Shown piece by piece: positions 52,619 to 62,122 of a DNA stretch of 64,000 nucleotides (its first letter is position 1; each line of letters starts with the position of its first letter). The stretch comes from Bryobacterales bacterium (GTDB taxonomy: Bacteria; Acidobacteriota; Terriglobia; Bryobacterales; Bryobacteraceae), in the NCBI GenBank assembly GCA_016721425.1, contig JADKID010000015.1:62001-126000 (forward strand), given 5' to 3'. The notes under the pieces were generated by a model. It was not told the origin of the DNA, did no database searches, and worked only from the letters and a program-made list of their open reading frames with translations. The position numbers and the translations under genes are program-made.

Positions 52619-53503
52619 CTACGGAGCAATGAGCCCCAGGCGCCACGTCAACTCAGCGTATGCGCCGGCGTGCGCGCCGGCTGGCAGTCCCTGGATGAGG
52701 AAGCGAATCTGCGCGGGGTTGATGACCAGGCGCTCGTCGTTGCCCTCACGGATCAACTCGCCGTGGGAGATCTCACTAGTCCAGGCGGGCTGGCGGACAC
52801 TGCCGGCAAAGTTGCGATCCACCTCGCGGAACGGCCCGGCAGGCGTAGCGGCTTCGGCCAGGCCGTAGGCGCGGCGGTCGTCCTGCTGGGTTTCGAAGAA
52901 AAGCAGATAGCGCGGCGTGCGCTCGTTGGTGGTGTAGATATGCGCGGATTCGTGCAGCGGGGAGAAAACCTGGCGGGGTGTGTTCCAACCCAGCGGGAAA
53001 CGATGAAGCGGCGTGACAGCCATGTAGAGATCGCGGTGGTCGCGCGTGAAGTAGAGGTAGGCGTTGTGCGAATCGCAGAGGACCCAGAAATCGATCCACT
53101 TGGCAGCGTCACGCTTGTCGATGAGGGGCTCAGGCGCGGACCACGTCGCGAGATCGGTGCTGGTGGCGAAGACCGGCTGGTAGTTGGCCGCGGTGGTCTG
53201 GAAGATGAGGTACCACTTCTTCTGCGGACGGAAGTAGAAGACCTGCGGGGCGGCGGCGTAGGCGGGCATGATCTGGCGGCGGGGCGCGGCGTTGAGCTTT
53301 TCCAGCGTGGGCGCTGTAACGTAGCCGAGCGTGTACTGGCCGCGGCCGCGCGCGGTGTAGAAGAGGTGCCATGCGTTGTTGTGAAAGACGATGGACGGGT
53401 CTTTGACGGCAGTCTCATCGAAGGCGCCGTGAGGGCCGGGCGCGAGCAGCACGGGGCCGGCGGACCAATCGGCGGCGAGAAGCAACGCAAGCAGGAGATT
53501 CAC
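52619..53503 (-). CDS. GH62-like alpha-L-arabinofuranosidase, secreted
   Basis: A 294-residue protein with a short signal-like start and GTG initiation. Five-bladed propeller features are KDPSIVFHNNAWHLFYTA (catalytic Asp), AAAPQVFYFRPQKKWYLIFQ, WIDFWVLCDSHNAYLYFT and a metal or substrate His near SAHIYTTNE. These match the GH62 pattern closely. It would remove arabinose side chains from arabinoxylan or arabinan outside the cell. It is divergent from the UroD-family gene. Confidence 0.8.
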   Translation of the reverse strand: MNLLLALLLAADWSAGPVLLAPGPHGAFDETAVKDPSIVFHNNAWHLFYTARGRGQYTLGYVTAPTLEKLNAAPRRQIMPAYAAAPQVFYFRPQKKWYLIFQTTAANYQPVFATSTDLATWSAPEPLIDKRDAAKWIDFWVLCDSHNAYLYFTRDHRDLYMAVTPLHRFPLGWNTPRQVFSPLHESAHIYTTNERTPRYLLFFETQQDDRRAYGLAEAATPAGPFREVDRNFAGSVRQPAWTSEISHGELIREGNDERLVINPAQIRFLIQGLPAGAHAGAYAELTWRLGLIAP

Positions 53504-53534
53504 AGGCGCAGGTGTTTATTGTACTTTGGATGCG

Positions 53535-54770
53535 ATGACTTCCAGAGAGCGCGTGTTGGCGGCGATCAACCATAAAGAGACGGGGCAGGTGGCCGTGGAT
53601 CTATCGGGCCACCGATCCTCGGGGATGTCGGCCATCGTCTATCCCAAGTTGCGGGCGGCCCTAGGGTTGGAGCCCCGGCCGGTCTACGTCTATGACCCGA
53701 TCCAGCAATTATCGATTATCGATAATGACGTGCTCGATCGTTTTGGCATCGACACCATCGAGATGGGGCGCGGATTCTGCCTGGACGACGAGTGGTGGGC
53801 AGACTGGACTTTGCCCGACGGCACGCCCTGCAAGATGCCTATCTGGGCGCTGCCGGAACGCGATGGCGCGGGGTGGCGCCTGCGCTCCAAACAGGGCCCT
53901 GTATTGGCGCGGATGCCCGAAGGGGCTCTGCACTTCGATCAGATTCACTGGCCGTTCTTTGGCGTGGAAGAGGACCTGACGAAGATTCCGGAGGCGCTGG
54001 AGAGCAGCATGTGGTCCGTTTTCGGCTCCCCGCCCGGCGCGGCGAAGCTCAACGCTGCTGAACGCGCAGACGGTGCAAAACAGCTCCGGAAGCGTACAAA
54101 TCGTGCAATTATCGGTCTCTTCGGTGGCAATTTGTTGGAGCTAGGGCAGATGCTGTATCGCATGGACGAATTCCTCGTCATGCTCGCCGGAGAGCCGGCA
54201 CGGGCGCATCGTTTCCTCGATGCTCTCGTGGAGATGCATCTGCAGAATCTGGAAACGTTCCTCGGCGCGGTTGGTCCCTACATCGACGTGATCCTGTTTG
54301 GCGACGATCTCGGCGCGCAGAACTGCCCGCAGATTTCGCCGCGCATGTACAAGGAGTTCTTCCAGCCGCGCCACAAGATGATGTGGGCGCGGGCGAAAGA
54401 GCTCGCCGATGTGAAGGTGATGCTGCACTGCTGCGGCGCGGTGCGGCCGTTGCTGCCGCTGCTGATTGAAGCTGGTCTCGACGCGATCAATCCCGTGCAG
54501 ATCAGCTCGCGCGGCATGGAGGCCGAGGGGCTGAAGCGCGATTTCGGGGCGGACCTGTGTTTCTGGGGCGGCGGCTGCGACACGCAGCGGCTATTGCCGG
54601 AGGGGCGGCCGGAGGAGATCCGCGAGCACGTGTTGCGGCAGTGCGCGGTGATGGCGCCGGGCGGCGGATTTGTCTTTCAACAGGTTCACAACATCATGGC
54701 GAACGTGCCGGTGGAGAACGTGATTGCGATGTTCGACGCGGTAGCGGAGTTTAACGCGGCAGGGGCTTGA
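53535..54770 (+). CDS. Uroporphyrinogen decarboxylase-family protein (methyltransferase-like)
   Basis: A 411-residue URO-D-fold protein: RERVLAAINHKETGQVAVDL at the N-terminus, FGDDLGAQNCPQISPRMYKEF in the core, KVMLHCCGAVRPLLP and a late INPVQISSRGME. The HCCGA motif with Cys replaces residues of true HemE, so a corrinoid- or cobalamin-linked methyltransferase role (MtaA/CmuA type) is more likely. The ATG at 53535 is preferred over a TTG at 53526. It overlaps the convergent gene by 20 bp. Confidence 0.85.
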   Translation: MTSRERVLAAINHKETGQVAVDLSGHRSSGMSAIVYPKLRAALGLEPRPVYVYDPIQQLSIIDNDVLDRFGIDTIEMGRGFCLDDEWWADWTLPDGTPCKMPIWALPERDGAGWRLRSKQGPVLARMPEGALHFDQIHWPFFGVEEDLTKIPEALESSMWSVFGSPPGAAKLNAAERADGAKQLRKRTNRAIIGLFGGNLLELGQMLYRMDEFLVMLAGEPARAHRFLDALVEMHLQNLETFLGAVGPYIDVILFGDDLGAQNCPQISPRMYKEFFQPRHKMMWARAKELADVKVMLHCCGAVRPLLPLLIEAGLDAINPVQISSRGMEAEGLKRDFGADLCFWGGGCDTQRLLPEGRPEEIREHVLRQCAVMAPGGGFVFQQVHNIMANVPVENVIAMFDAVAEFNAAGA

Positions 54771-56322
54771 CGGTCCATGTGCCGGCGGTGAGGTCGACTC
54801 CGGCGATGAGCTCGGCGCCGAGGCGGACGAGGGGTTCGCCTTCGGCGGGGGTGAGCTGGTAGAGCGTGTTCTCATCGACGGTGTACCACTCTGGAAACTC
54901 GTTCAAACGAACAATATTGGCGCGGAAATTGAGGACGCGGCGGTGCCTGGCGAAATCGAACTCCACACGGGCGGGCTGGTTGAGGAAGAGAGTGAGCGCG
55001 TCGCGGTCGCGAGTGGCGCCGAGTTGCAGGCCGGGCTTCCAGGGGGCGGCGCGCAGGCCTTGTGACTTCATGAGCGCCCAGAGGATGGCGGTGCGATTGA
55101 AGTTGCCCTCGCCGTACCAATCCTCGACGTGGCCGTCGGGGCGGAGCATGGCGAGCATCACCTTCATTTCGGAATCGATCCAATCGAGCGCTTCGGGGAC
55201 GGGCTCGCGATTGACGAGGTAGAGGGCGGATTCGATGGTATCGGCGTAGCCATCGAAGGAGCCAAGGGCGGGCGTCTTCGCGTTGCCGGAGGGCTCCCAA
55301 CAGTAGTTGCGGTACTTGGGAAGATTCTTCAGAACGCGGATGGTGGCGTCGCGATATTTAGTCTCGCCGGTGACCTGGTAGAAGCCGTAGAGGGCGCCAT
55401 AGAGGTAGCCCCAATTATCGGAGAGGCGGCTGTCGATGGGGGCGAGGGTGCGGACATCGATGGTGTTGTAGAAGAGGCCGTCGGGATTGGCGGAGGCGAG
55501 GAGGCGATCGAGCAGTGTCTTGAGAATGGGTTGCATGGCAGAGGCGCGGGGCGAACCGAGTTGCGCCTCAAGCGCGAACTGGAGGACGAGGCCGACGATG
55601 ATCTCGTTGCCGTGGTCGCGGAGTTTCAGGGTGGTGTCGCCGGTGTGGGTTGTGAAGTTCCAGTTCATGGAGGGCAGGCCCTGATTGCCGGGGAGGACTT
55701 CGTTGAGATAAGCGTCGGCGATGCGGCGGCCCCATTCGAGGAAGCGCTGGTCGCCGGTGAGCAGGTAGAGGCGGGGCATGACCTGGAGGTAATCGCCATT
55801 GAGCTCGGCATCGGAGGCGGGGAGCTTGCCGAAGGCGGAATCGACGGGCGCCTGGTCCATGGCGCCGGCGATCATATCGATCATTCGAGTGGTCCAGGGG
55901 GTGCGGCCGAGGTATTCGGTGACAGTGATGAGGCCGTCCTTGGCGTATTCGCCGGCTCCGAAAAGGCTGGCGGGGCCGAGCTTGCCGGTGGTGAGATCGA
56001 GGTTGCCTGGGACGGCGCGAGTGACGTTGGTGTAGCGGATCTCATTGCGGAGCATCTCCATCATGCGGTCGTGATAGAGGGCGGGATCGGTGAGGCGGGC
56101 GGTGATGATGAGGTAGGGGTAGAGATCCGCGCCGGAGTTGTGTGGGGTGTAGAGGCGCTGGGGCCTATCGACGCGATCGGGCAGGAGCAGCGTTTTGGGA
56201 TCGGCATGGCGGAGCCAGGCGTGGAGGAGTTGTTGGGAGGCGGCGAGGGCTTTGGCGTGATCGGCGGCGTTGGCCTGGGGCGTGGGTGGGGCGAGGAGCA
56301 GGGCGAAGAGAAGCGAGGTCAC
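54751..56322 (-). CDS. Secreted (alpha/alpha)-barrel protein, hydrolase/lyase-like
   Basis: A 523-residue protein with a signal peptide (MTSLLFALLLAPPTPQANA). It then has a helical (alpha/alpha)6-type pattern with repeated Trp/Tyr/Gly helices, for example SDNWGYLYGALYGFY, GSFDGYADTIESALYL and DGHVEDWYGEGNFNRTAILW, and a small C-terminal beta domain. This suggests a six-hairpin glycosidase or polysaccharide lyase. No family is certain. The GTG start overlaps the histidine kinase stop (GTGA), so the kinase gene precedes it in an operon. Confidence 0.7.
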   Translation of the reverse strand: MTSLLFALLLAPPTPQANAADHAKALAASQQLLHAWLRHADPKTLLLPDRVDRPQRLYTPHNSGADLYPYLIITARLTDPALYHDRMMEMLRNEIRYTNVTRAVPGNLDLTTGKLGPASLFGAGEYAKDGLITVTEYLGRTPWTTRMIDMIAGAMDQAPVDSAFGKLPASDAELNGDYLQVMPRLYLLTGDQRFLEWGRRIADAYLNEVLPGNQGLPSMNWNFTTHTGDTTLKLRDHGNEIIVGLVLQFALEAQLGSPRASAMQPILKTLLDRLLASANPDGLFYNTIDVRTLAPIDSRLSDNWGYLYGALYGFYQVTGETKYRDATIRVLKNLPKYRNYCWEPSGNAKTPALGSFDGYADTIESALYLVNREPVPEALDWIDSEMKVMLAMLRPDGHVEDWYGEGNFNRTAILWALMKSQGLRAAPWKPGLQLGATRDRDALTLFLNQPARVEFDFARHRRVLNFRANIVRLNEFPEWYTVDENTLYQLTPAEGEPLVRLGAELIAGVDLTAGTWTVKPLPR

Positions 56323-58340
56323 GGAAGCATCATATCGGTTTGGGCGAGCGGGGCGAGCGGGTGCGGATCCAGGGCAGAGGAGATCCGCGGCACGCGCGCC
56401 AGCATGCGGCGCAGGTCTTCCTGCGTGAACGGCTTAGTCAGGCAGTCGTCCATGCCGGCGCGAATGCAGCGGTCGTGATCGCCTTTCATGCTGTGTGCGG
56501 TCAGCGCGATGATGGGCAAACGGCGGAGGTTGGCAGCTTTCTCTTTTTCGCGGATCGCGGCAGTCGCCTGGAGGCCGTCCATGCCGGGCATCTGGACGTC
56601 CATGAGGATGAGGTCGAATGAGTTTTGCGCCCAGGCTGAGAGGGCGGAGTCTCCGTCGGCCACGAGGGTCATGTGGTGACCGTCTTTCTCCAGCATGCGA
56701 CGGACGAGATGCTGATTCACCAGATTGTCTTCGGCTACCAGTATCTGCAGTGGTTGAGGCACGTTCAGGGCGAGAGCGGCAAGGGCCGGAGTGGGGCAGG
56801 GCTCCTGCGTGGCCTGAGGCCCGTCGACGACGGCGAACTGTGCGGCGAACTGAAAGGCAGAACCCTGGCCGGGTTCGCTGAGCACGTGGAGGTCCCCGCC
56901 CATCTGGTGGACGAGGCGCTGGGCGATGGCCAAGCCCAGGCCTGAGCCGCCAAACCGACGGGAGATGGTGCCATCCGCCTGGCGGAAGGACTCGAAAATA
57001 GCGGCCTGCTTTTCCAGGGGAATGCCGACGCCGGTGTCCTTCACCTCGAAGGCGATGCAGGCGCCCTCCGGGCCCCGAGACTGGACCCAGGCGCGGACCT
57101 TGATGCTGCCGGTCTCAGTGAATTTCACAGCATTGCTGAGCAGATTGAAGATGATCTGGCGAAGGCGGGTGGCATCGCCCGCTACGAGCGGAGGCAGTTC
57201 GTCAATCTGCGACACGAACTGGAGGCCCTTCTGGCTGGCTTTGGGGGCGAAGATGCGCACGGCGCTGTGCACGACGCGGCCAGGATCGAAGGGTAGCGAC
57301 TCGAGCGCCATCTGGCCGGCCTCGATGCGGGAGAGATCCAGGACGTCGTCAAGAACCGCCAGAAGGTGCGCAGTGGCATCCTGGGCGATGGTCAATTCCT
57401 CGATCTGTTGGGCGGTCAAAGACGAATCGAGCAGCAGGGCGTGCATACCCTGGATGCCGTGGATGGGGGTGCGGACCTCGTGGGAGAGATTGGCGAGGAA
57501 CTCCGATTTTGTTCGCGATGCCTCTTCGGCCTTGGTCAGCAGAACGCGGATCTCAGCGGTCTGATTCCGGATGGAGCGACGTAGAGAGTAGATCCAGGCC
57601 AAGGCGAGCAGGAGGACTCCGAGCGCCACTGCGATGGCGGTGAGCAGTTCGCGGGAGTTGACCATGCGAGGTGGGCGAACGAGGGTCAAATCGACACTGT
57701 CGCGCAGGCGAAGCGTCTGGATCTCGCCGGACGAGGGCATGAGGATGCCCACCACCTCAACGAAGGCGCCGACCGGGGCCTGCCGGGGGAGCACTGAGGA
57801 ACTCAGCACCGGGCGTCTGATGTAGGCCCTCAGGGTAGTCTGGCCGCCCTGAATATAAAGGTCGTCGCGCTGGCTCCCGATGGAGTTTTTGGCGACGATG
57901 CCGGACACCCGTGCCAGCAAGCCGGCGTTCCGTGGCAGCAAGGCCTGCTCGACGGTGAGATTGGCCGGCTGCATTTTTGGTGCGGAACCGGTGACGGTGA
58001 CGGAGGTGGCCAGCAACTCGGGCTCGTCGTCGGACAATCGGTGGATGGTCCCAACGACCTCCACGCGGTCCAAATAAGTGAACTTGAGGCCGGGAGGCCC
58101 CGCCACCGAGATGCCGCCGGTTTCATCCTGAATATAGAACGAGTTGGGAACGGTGGCCATTGTTCCGGGGAGCATGGTGAGGGTTCCAGACAACCGCCAG
58201 GTATTGGTGGCGGAACGCTCGGCGCGCGCGTCGGCGATGTGCCCTGGGGGTTCGCCGGCTGTGAGGGCCGGAGGCCAGCAAAGACAGAGCCAGACGAGGC
58301 ACGCGAGGCGAGGACGAAATGGCGACGAGTTTTCGGGCAT
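56319..58340 (-). CDS. Hybrid sensor histidine kinase
   Basis: A 673-residue hybrid kinase. It has a signal peptide, a periplasmic region (about residues 30-225) of two OB-like repeats (FYIQDETGGISV and LYIQGGQTTLRAYIRR) and TM at about 232-253. A short coil precedes HisKA (FLANLSHEVRTPIHG, His287), HATPase (IIFNLLSNAVKFTE, VKDTGVGI and GGSGLGLAI) and a C-terminal receiver (AEDNLVNQ, LMDVQMPGMDG, LTAHSMKG, TKPF). It overlaps the alpha/alpha-barrel gene by 4 bp, so it probably senses a signal linked to that carbohydrate locus. The ATG at 58340 begins the signal peptide. Confidence 0.92.
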   Translation of the reverse strand: MPENSSPFRPRLACLVWLCLCWPPALTAGEPPGHIADARAERSATNTWRLSGTLTMLPGTMATVPNSFYIQDETGGISVAGPPGLKFTYLDRVEVVGTIHRLSDDEPELLATSVTVTGSAPKMQPANLTVEQALLPRNAGLLARVSGIVAKNSIGSQRDDLYIQGGQTTLRAYIRRPVLSSSVLPRQAPVGAFVEVVGILMPSSGEIQTLRLRDSVDLTLVRPPRMVNSRELLTAIAVALGVLLLALAWIYSLRRSIRNQTAEIRVLLTKAEEASRTKSEFLANLSHEVRTPIHGIQGMHALLLDSSLTAQQIEELTIAQDATAHLLAVLDDVLDLSRIEAGQMALESLPFDPGRVVHSAVRIFAPKASQKGLQFVSQIDELPPLVAGDATRLRQIIFNLLSNAVKFTETGSIKVRAWVQSRGPEGACIAFEVKDTGVGIPLEKQAAIFESFRQADGTISRRFGGSGLGLAIAQRLVHQMGGDLHVLSEPGQGSAFQFAAQFAVVDGPQATQEPCPTPALAALALNVPQPLQILVAEDNLVNQHLVRRMLEKDGHHMTLVADGDSALSAWAQNSFDLILMDVQMPGMDGLQATAAIREKEKAANLRRLPIIALTAHSMKGDHDRCIRAGMDDCLTKPFTQEDLRRMLARVPRISSALDPHPLAPLAQTDMMLP

Positions 58341-59014
58341 CGCGACTTTGCGGTATCTGGCCGACACTATAGTGATTGCGCTCCGACTGAGGGCGACTAC
58401 CGATTGCCAGTGGGATGTCCCACTGCACAAGAGCCACTCATTTGAATATCGGCCAGATCACGCCAAAGTTTAGTACCCCGACCATCCTACAGCCACTCAA
58501 AGAAGATGCCAGCCCTCCTGGCGAAGCGGGGCCCGCCGCTGGTGGTGGGTGATCAGACGACACTGGCCTGAGTCGCCGGGCTCTCGAAATCGCTCGGGAG
58601 GGCCGGCGGCAACGGGGGCCTGGGATGTTGGTGGCGGGGCGGCCGGAGTGCGGGTCTTTCCGTTCGCCGCCGCTTGTGAGGACCTGGGAGAACCGCAAGC
58701 AGTGCTGGTGGTGGACATGAGGCCGGCGGCGCCGGCGCGGCAGTTGCGGTGGGATACGGAGTCCAGACGGGGCAGTGGCGCCAGCGGGTGGCCAGGCGGG
58801 GGCGTGGGCACGGAGGGAAATGTGGAAGGTTTGGCCCGCGATGAGGTCGACGTTGCGGGAGAGCCGGCCCGGGCCGCGGCGGCTGAGGGAGCGCCGCGTG
58901 GCGGGCTGGAAGGCGGGAGGGATTTGGGCGAACCAGGGTACGGAGGTGGCGAGGAGGTGGGAGAGGATCCAGCTGGGCGGAGATGGCCTCCGGGAGTACC
59001 AGTCCACGCCGCGC
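58341..59014. other. Long GC-rich intergenic region, no recognised gene
   Basis: This 670-bp region upstream of the kinase contains open frames on both strands, but they are Arg/Pro/Ser-rich with no motif, no usual start context and no family resemblance. It could be a decayed gene or a regulatory leader. No RNA gene or repeat was identified by eye. Confidence 0.35.
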
Positions 59015-59043
59015 TTCAGAATCGCGGCAGTAGAGTGTATGAT
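59015..59043 (+). promoter_or_regulatory. Possible promoter for beta-helix gene
   Basis: TTCAGA (59015-59020) and TATGAT (59038-59043) are 17 bp apart and lie 18 bp before the ATG at 59061. The -35 matches 4 of 6 bases and the -10 matches 5 of 6. The leader would be only about 10 nt. Confidence 0.3.
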
Positions 59044-59060
59044 GAAACCGCTAAACAGCC

Positions 59061-62000
59061 ATGAAACTCCTACTGTTCTCCATGATTCTGGGCGGGATCG
59101 TCCTGCCGGTGCAGGGTGCGTCTTACTATACGCAGCGTCCGGACGAGCCGAAGGCGGTGTATCTGACTGCGGACCAGTTTCCGGTACGCGGCGACGGGGT
59201 GGCGGATGACAGCGCGGCGTTGCAGGCAGCGATCGACCGGGTGCAGGAAACGAGGGGCGAGGGGATTGTCTTTGTGCCGCAGGGCCGTTACCGGGTGACG
59301 CGGACGATCTATGTGTGGCCGGGGATCCGGGTGCTTGGCTATGGCGAGAAGCGGCCGGTGATCGTGCTGGCCGCCAACACGCCGGGGTACCAGCAGGGCT
59401 TGGGGACCATGTTCTTTTTCGCGGGCATGCGTGCGCGGGGCGGCCGTTTCCGTCTGCCTCCTCCGCCGCCGGGCACAGTGCCGCTGAATCTGAACATCAT
59501 GAACGCCAACTCGGGCACGTTCTATTCGGCGATGGGGAACATTGATTTTGAGATTGGCGAGGGGAACGCGGCGGCGGTGGGAATCCGGTTCCATGTGGCG
59601 CAGCACGGCTATCTGGCGCACATGGATTTCCACATCGGGTCGGGGCTGGCGGCGATGCAGGACGTGGGCAACGTGGGCTACGATCTGCGTTTCTTTGGGG
59701 GCCGGTATGGGATATTGACGCGGAAGCCCTCGGCGGCGTGGCAGTACACGCTGATAGATTCGACGTTTGAGGGGCAGCGGGAGGCGGCGATCCGGGAGCA
59801 GGAGGCGCAGTTGACGGTGGTGCATTGTGTCTTCAAGAACGCGCCGGCGGGCATCGTGATCGACCGGAACTACTCGGACCAGTTGTGGGTGAAGGATTCA
59901 CACTTTGAGAACATCAGCGGCGCGGGCATTGTGATCAGCAATGAGAACAGCCGCATGACGCAGATCAACGTGGAGAGTTCCACGGGCCTTGGCGTGCCGG
60001 TGTTCGCGAAGTTCCGCGAGAGCGGCAAGACGCTGGCGGGTCCGGGTGCGGCGTATCGTGTGAAGACGCTCTCGCACGGGTTGACCCTGGCGGGCTTGGG
60101 CGCGCTGGGCGAGATCAAGACTTCGTTTGACGCCGTGGCGGTGCAGAGCCTGCCGCCGCGCGGGCCGGATGCGATTCGCAATGTGCCGCCGATGAGCGCG
60201 TGGGTGAATGTGCGGACGCTGGGCGCGAAAGGTGACGGGGTGACCGATGATACGGCGGTTCTGCAGAAGGCGATCGCGGAGCATACGGTGCTGTACCTGC
60301 CAATGGGGAACTACGTAGTGAAGGACACCATCACGCTGAGGCCGGAGAGTGTGCTGATCGGGTTGCATCCGAACCAGACGCAACTGGATCTGCTGGATGG
60401 CACCGCGGGCTTCCAGGGGCCGGGGGCGGCAAAGGCGCTGCTGCTGGCTCCGAAGGGCGGGCGCAATCTGGTCACCGGAATCGGGCTCTATACGGGCGGG
60501 CTGAATGACCGGGCGGTGGCGGCCTTGTGGATGGCGGGCAAGGACTCGCAGATGGACGACGTACGCTTCCTGGGCGGGCATGGGACGAATGGCCCGAACG
60601 GCAAGCGGGAGAGCCCGTATAACAGCAACCTGAGCGGTGATCCTGATCCGCGGCGGCAGTGGGACAGCCAGTATCCGAGCCTGTGGATCACTCAAGGCGG
60701 CGGGGGCACTTTTTCGAATTTGTGGACGCCGAGCAGCTTTGCGCAGAACGGGCTGTACATTTCGGATACCACGACGCCAGGGCGGGTGTACGAGGTATCG
60801 AGCGAGCATCATGTGCGGACCGAGGTGAAGCTGGACAGGGTGGAGAACTGGGAGCTTTACGCGTTGCAGACGGAAGGGGAGAGGGGCGAGAGCGAATCGG
60901 CGTCGGCGATGGAGATCAGCCGGTGCAAGAACATCACGATTGCGAACCTGCACGCCTACCGCGTGGTGCGGAGCTACCGTCCGTTTCCCTACGCGATCCG
61001 GGTTACCGATTCGAGCGACATCCGATTCCGCAATGTCCATGTGGATCACAACAGCCAGGGGCCGTACTGCCCGCAGACCGGGGACTGTACGCAGTATGTG
61101 CGATCCGGCAAGGTCTCTTACGGGACAGCGATTGTGGATCCGGTGTTGGGTCAGGAAGTGAGGGACCGCGAGTTTGCGTTCCTGACGGTGACGGGGGCGC
61201 GGACGCCGTTGCCGCCGGCGCGGCCTTCGCCGGTGCTGGAGGCCGGGACCAAGGTGGAGAAGCTCACCGGAGGGTTTTACAATGCGTCGGGGGCGGCGGT
61301 GGATGGCGCCGGGCGGCTCTATTTTGTGGATGCGCACTGGCACCGGATCTACCGTTGGACGCCGGAGACGAAGAAGCTGGAGATCATTCGGGACAATCCG
61401 CTGCATCCGGTAAATCTGTTTTTTGACAAGGCGGGGAATCTGATTGTGGTGTCGAATGGCGGCAGCGGCATGGCGGTCTATTCTCTGCGGCCGGATGGGC
61501 CGGAAACGGAGGTCACGCTGTTGCAGCGGGAGCCTGCGGGGGAGAGGCCGGGCATGAATGCGGTACTGCCGGTGAGCTACTTTGTGACGGGCGATGCGAC
61601 GAATACGCTCAATACAAGCACGTACGAATATGTTTCGCTGGACGATCTGTTCCGGAAGCGGATGGGGACGCGGAGGACGTATCAGTACGTCTCGCCAGAC
61701 GGGAAGGTGTTCCTACCGGAGGACGAGGTGTATGTGGCGGGGCCGCCGCATCTGGGCTACAAGTGGGCGCACAGCCTGCAGGCCTTTGGACTGGTGGAGG
61801 CAGTGGCGGGGCGGCCATTCTATGTGACGAACGAATCGGCGCAGCGGACGTACCGGGGGCAGGTGAATGCCGACGGAACGGTGTCGCAGTTGGCGGTGTT
61901 TGCGGAGCAGGGGGGAGAGTGCCTGGCGCAGGATAGCCGGGGGAACGTGTGGCTGGCCGCGGGCGACTTATTCGTGCGGGATGCGGCGGGGAAACTGATC

Positions 62001-62111
62001 GATCGGATTCGTGTGCCGGAGCGGCCGCTGGATATCGTATTTGGCGGGGCGGACCGGAAGACGCTGTTCATTTTGACGCAGGCGAGTTTGTATTCGGTGC
62101 GGACGAAGTAG
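59061..62111 (+). CDS. Secreted double beta-helix (pectate-lyase-3/GH55-like) plus propeller protein
   Basis: A 1016-residue protein with a signal peptide (ending VQGAS). Two pectate-lyase-superfamily starts are seen, FPVRGDGVADDSAALQAAID (about residue 40) and VRTLGAKGDGVTDDTAVLQK (about 388). Each is followed by parallel beta-helix rungs, as in the tandem helices of GH55 exo-beta-1,3-glucanases. From about residue 735 a different beta-propeller (SMP-30/NHL-like: YNASGAAVDGAGRLYFVDAH, FFDKAGNLIVVSN) is joined on. The propeller fusion is unusual. Probably polysaccharide-active, substrate unknown. Confidence 0.75.
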   Translation: MKLLLFSMILGGIVLPVQGASYYTQRPDEPKAVYLTADQFPVRGDGVADDSAALQAAIDRVQETRGEGIVFVPQGRYRVTRTIYVWPGIRVLGYGEKRPVIVLAANTPGYQQGLGTMFFFAGMRARGGRFRLPPPPPGTVPLNLNIMNANSGTFYSAMGNIDFEIGEGNAAAVGIRFHVAQHGYLAHMDFHIGSGLAAMQDVGNVGYDLRFFGGRYGILTRKPSAAWQYTLIDSTFEGQREAAIREQEAQLTVVHCVFKNAPAGIVIDRNYSDQLWVKDSHFENISGAGIVISNENSRMTQINVESSTGLGVPVFAKFRESGKTLAGPGAAYRVKTLSHGLTLAGLGALGEIKTSFDAVAVQSLPPRGPDAIRNVPPMSAWVNVRTLGAKGDGVTDDTAVLQKAIAEHTVLYLPMGNYVVKDTITLRPESVLIGLHPNQTQLDLLDGTAGFQGPGAAKALLLAPKGGRNLVTGIGLYTGGLNDRAVAALWMAGKDSQMDDVRFLGGHGTNGPNGKRESPYNSNLSGDPDPRRQWDSQYPSLWITQGGGGTFSNLWTPSSFAQNGLYISDTTTPGRVYEVSSEHHVRTEVKLDRVENWELYALQTEGERGESESASAMEISRCKNITIANLHAYRVVRSYRPFPYAIRVTDSSDIRFRNVHVDHNSQGPYCPQTGDCTQYVRSGKVSYGTAIVDPVLGQEVRDREFAFLTVTGARTPLPPARPSPVLEAGTKVEKLTGGFYNASGAAVDGAGRLYFVDAHWHRIYRWTPETKKLEIIRDNPLHPVNLFFDKAGNLIVVSNGGSGMAVYSLRPDGPETEVTLLQREPAGERPGMNAVLPVSYFVTGDATNTLNTSTYEYVSLDDLFRKRMGTRRTYQYVSPDGKVFLPEDEVYVAGPPHLGYKWAHSLQAFGLVEAVAGRPFYVTNESAQRTYRGQVNADGTVSQLAVFAEQGGECLAQDSRGNVWLAAGDLFVRDAAGKLIDRIRVPERPLDIVFGGADRKTLFILTQASLYSVRTK

Positions 62112-62122
62112 GGGGCTTGGCG

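Noticed and set aside
58438..59007. Minus-strand 189-codon frame in the 58.3-59.0 kb gap
   Set aside because: Pro/Arg/Ser-rich, no motif, no ribosome binding site, and equally long frames on the other strand.
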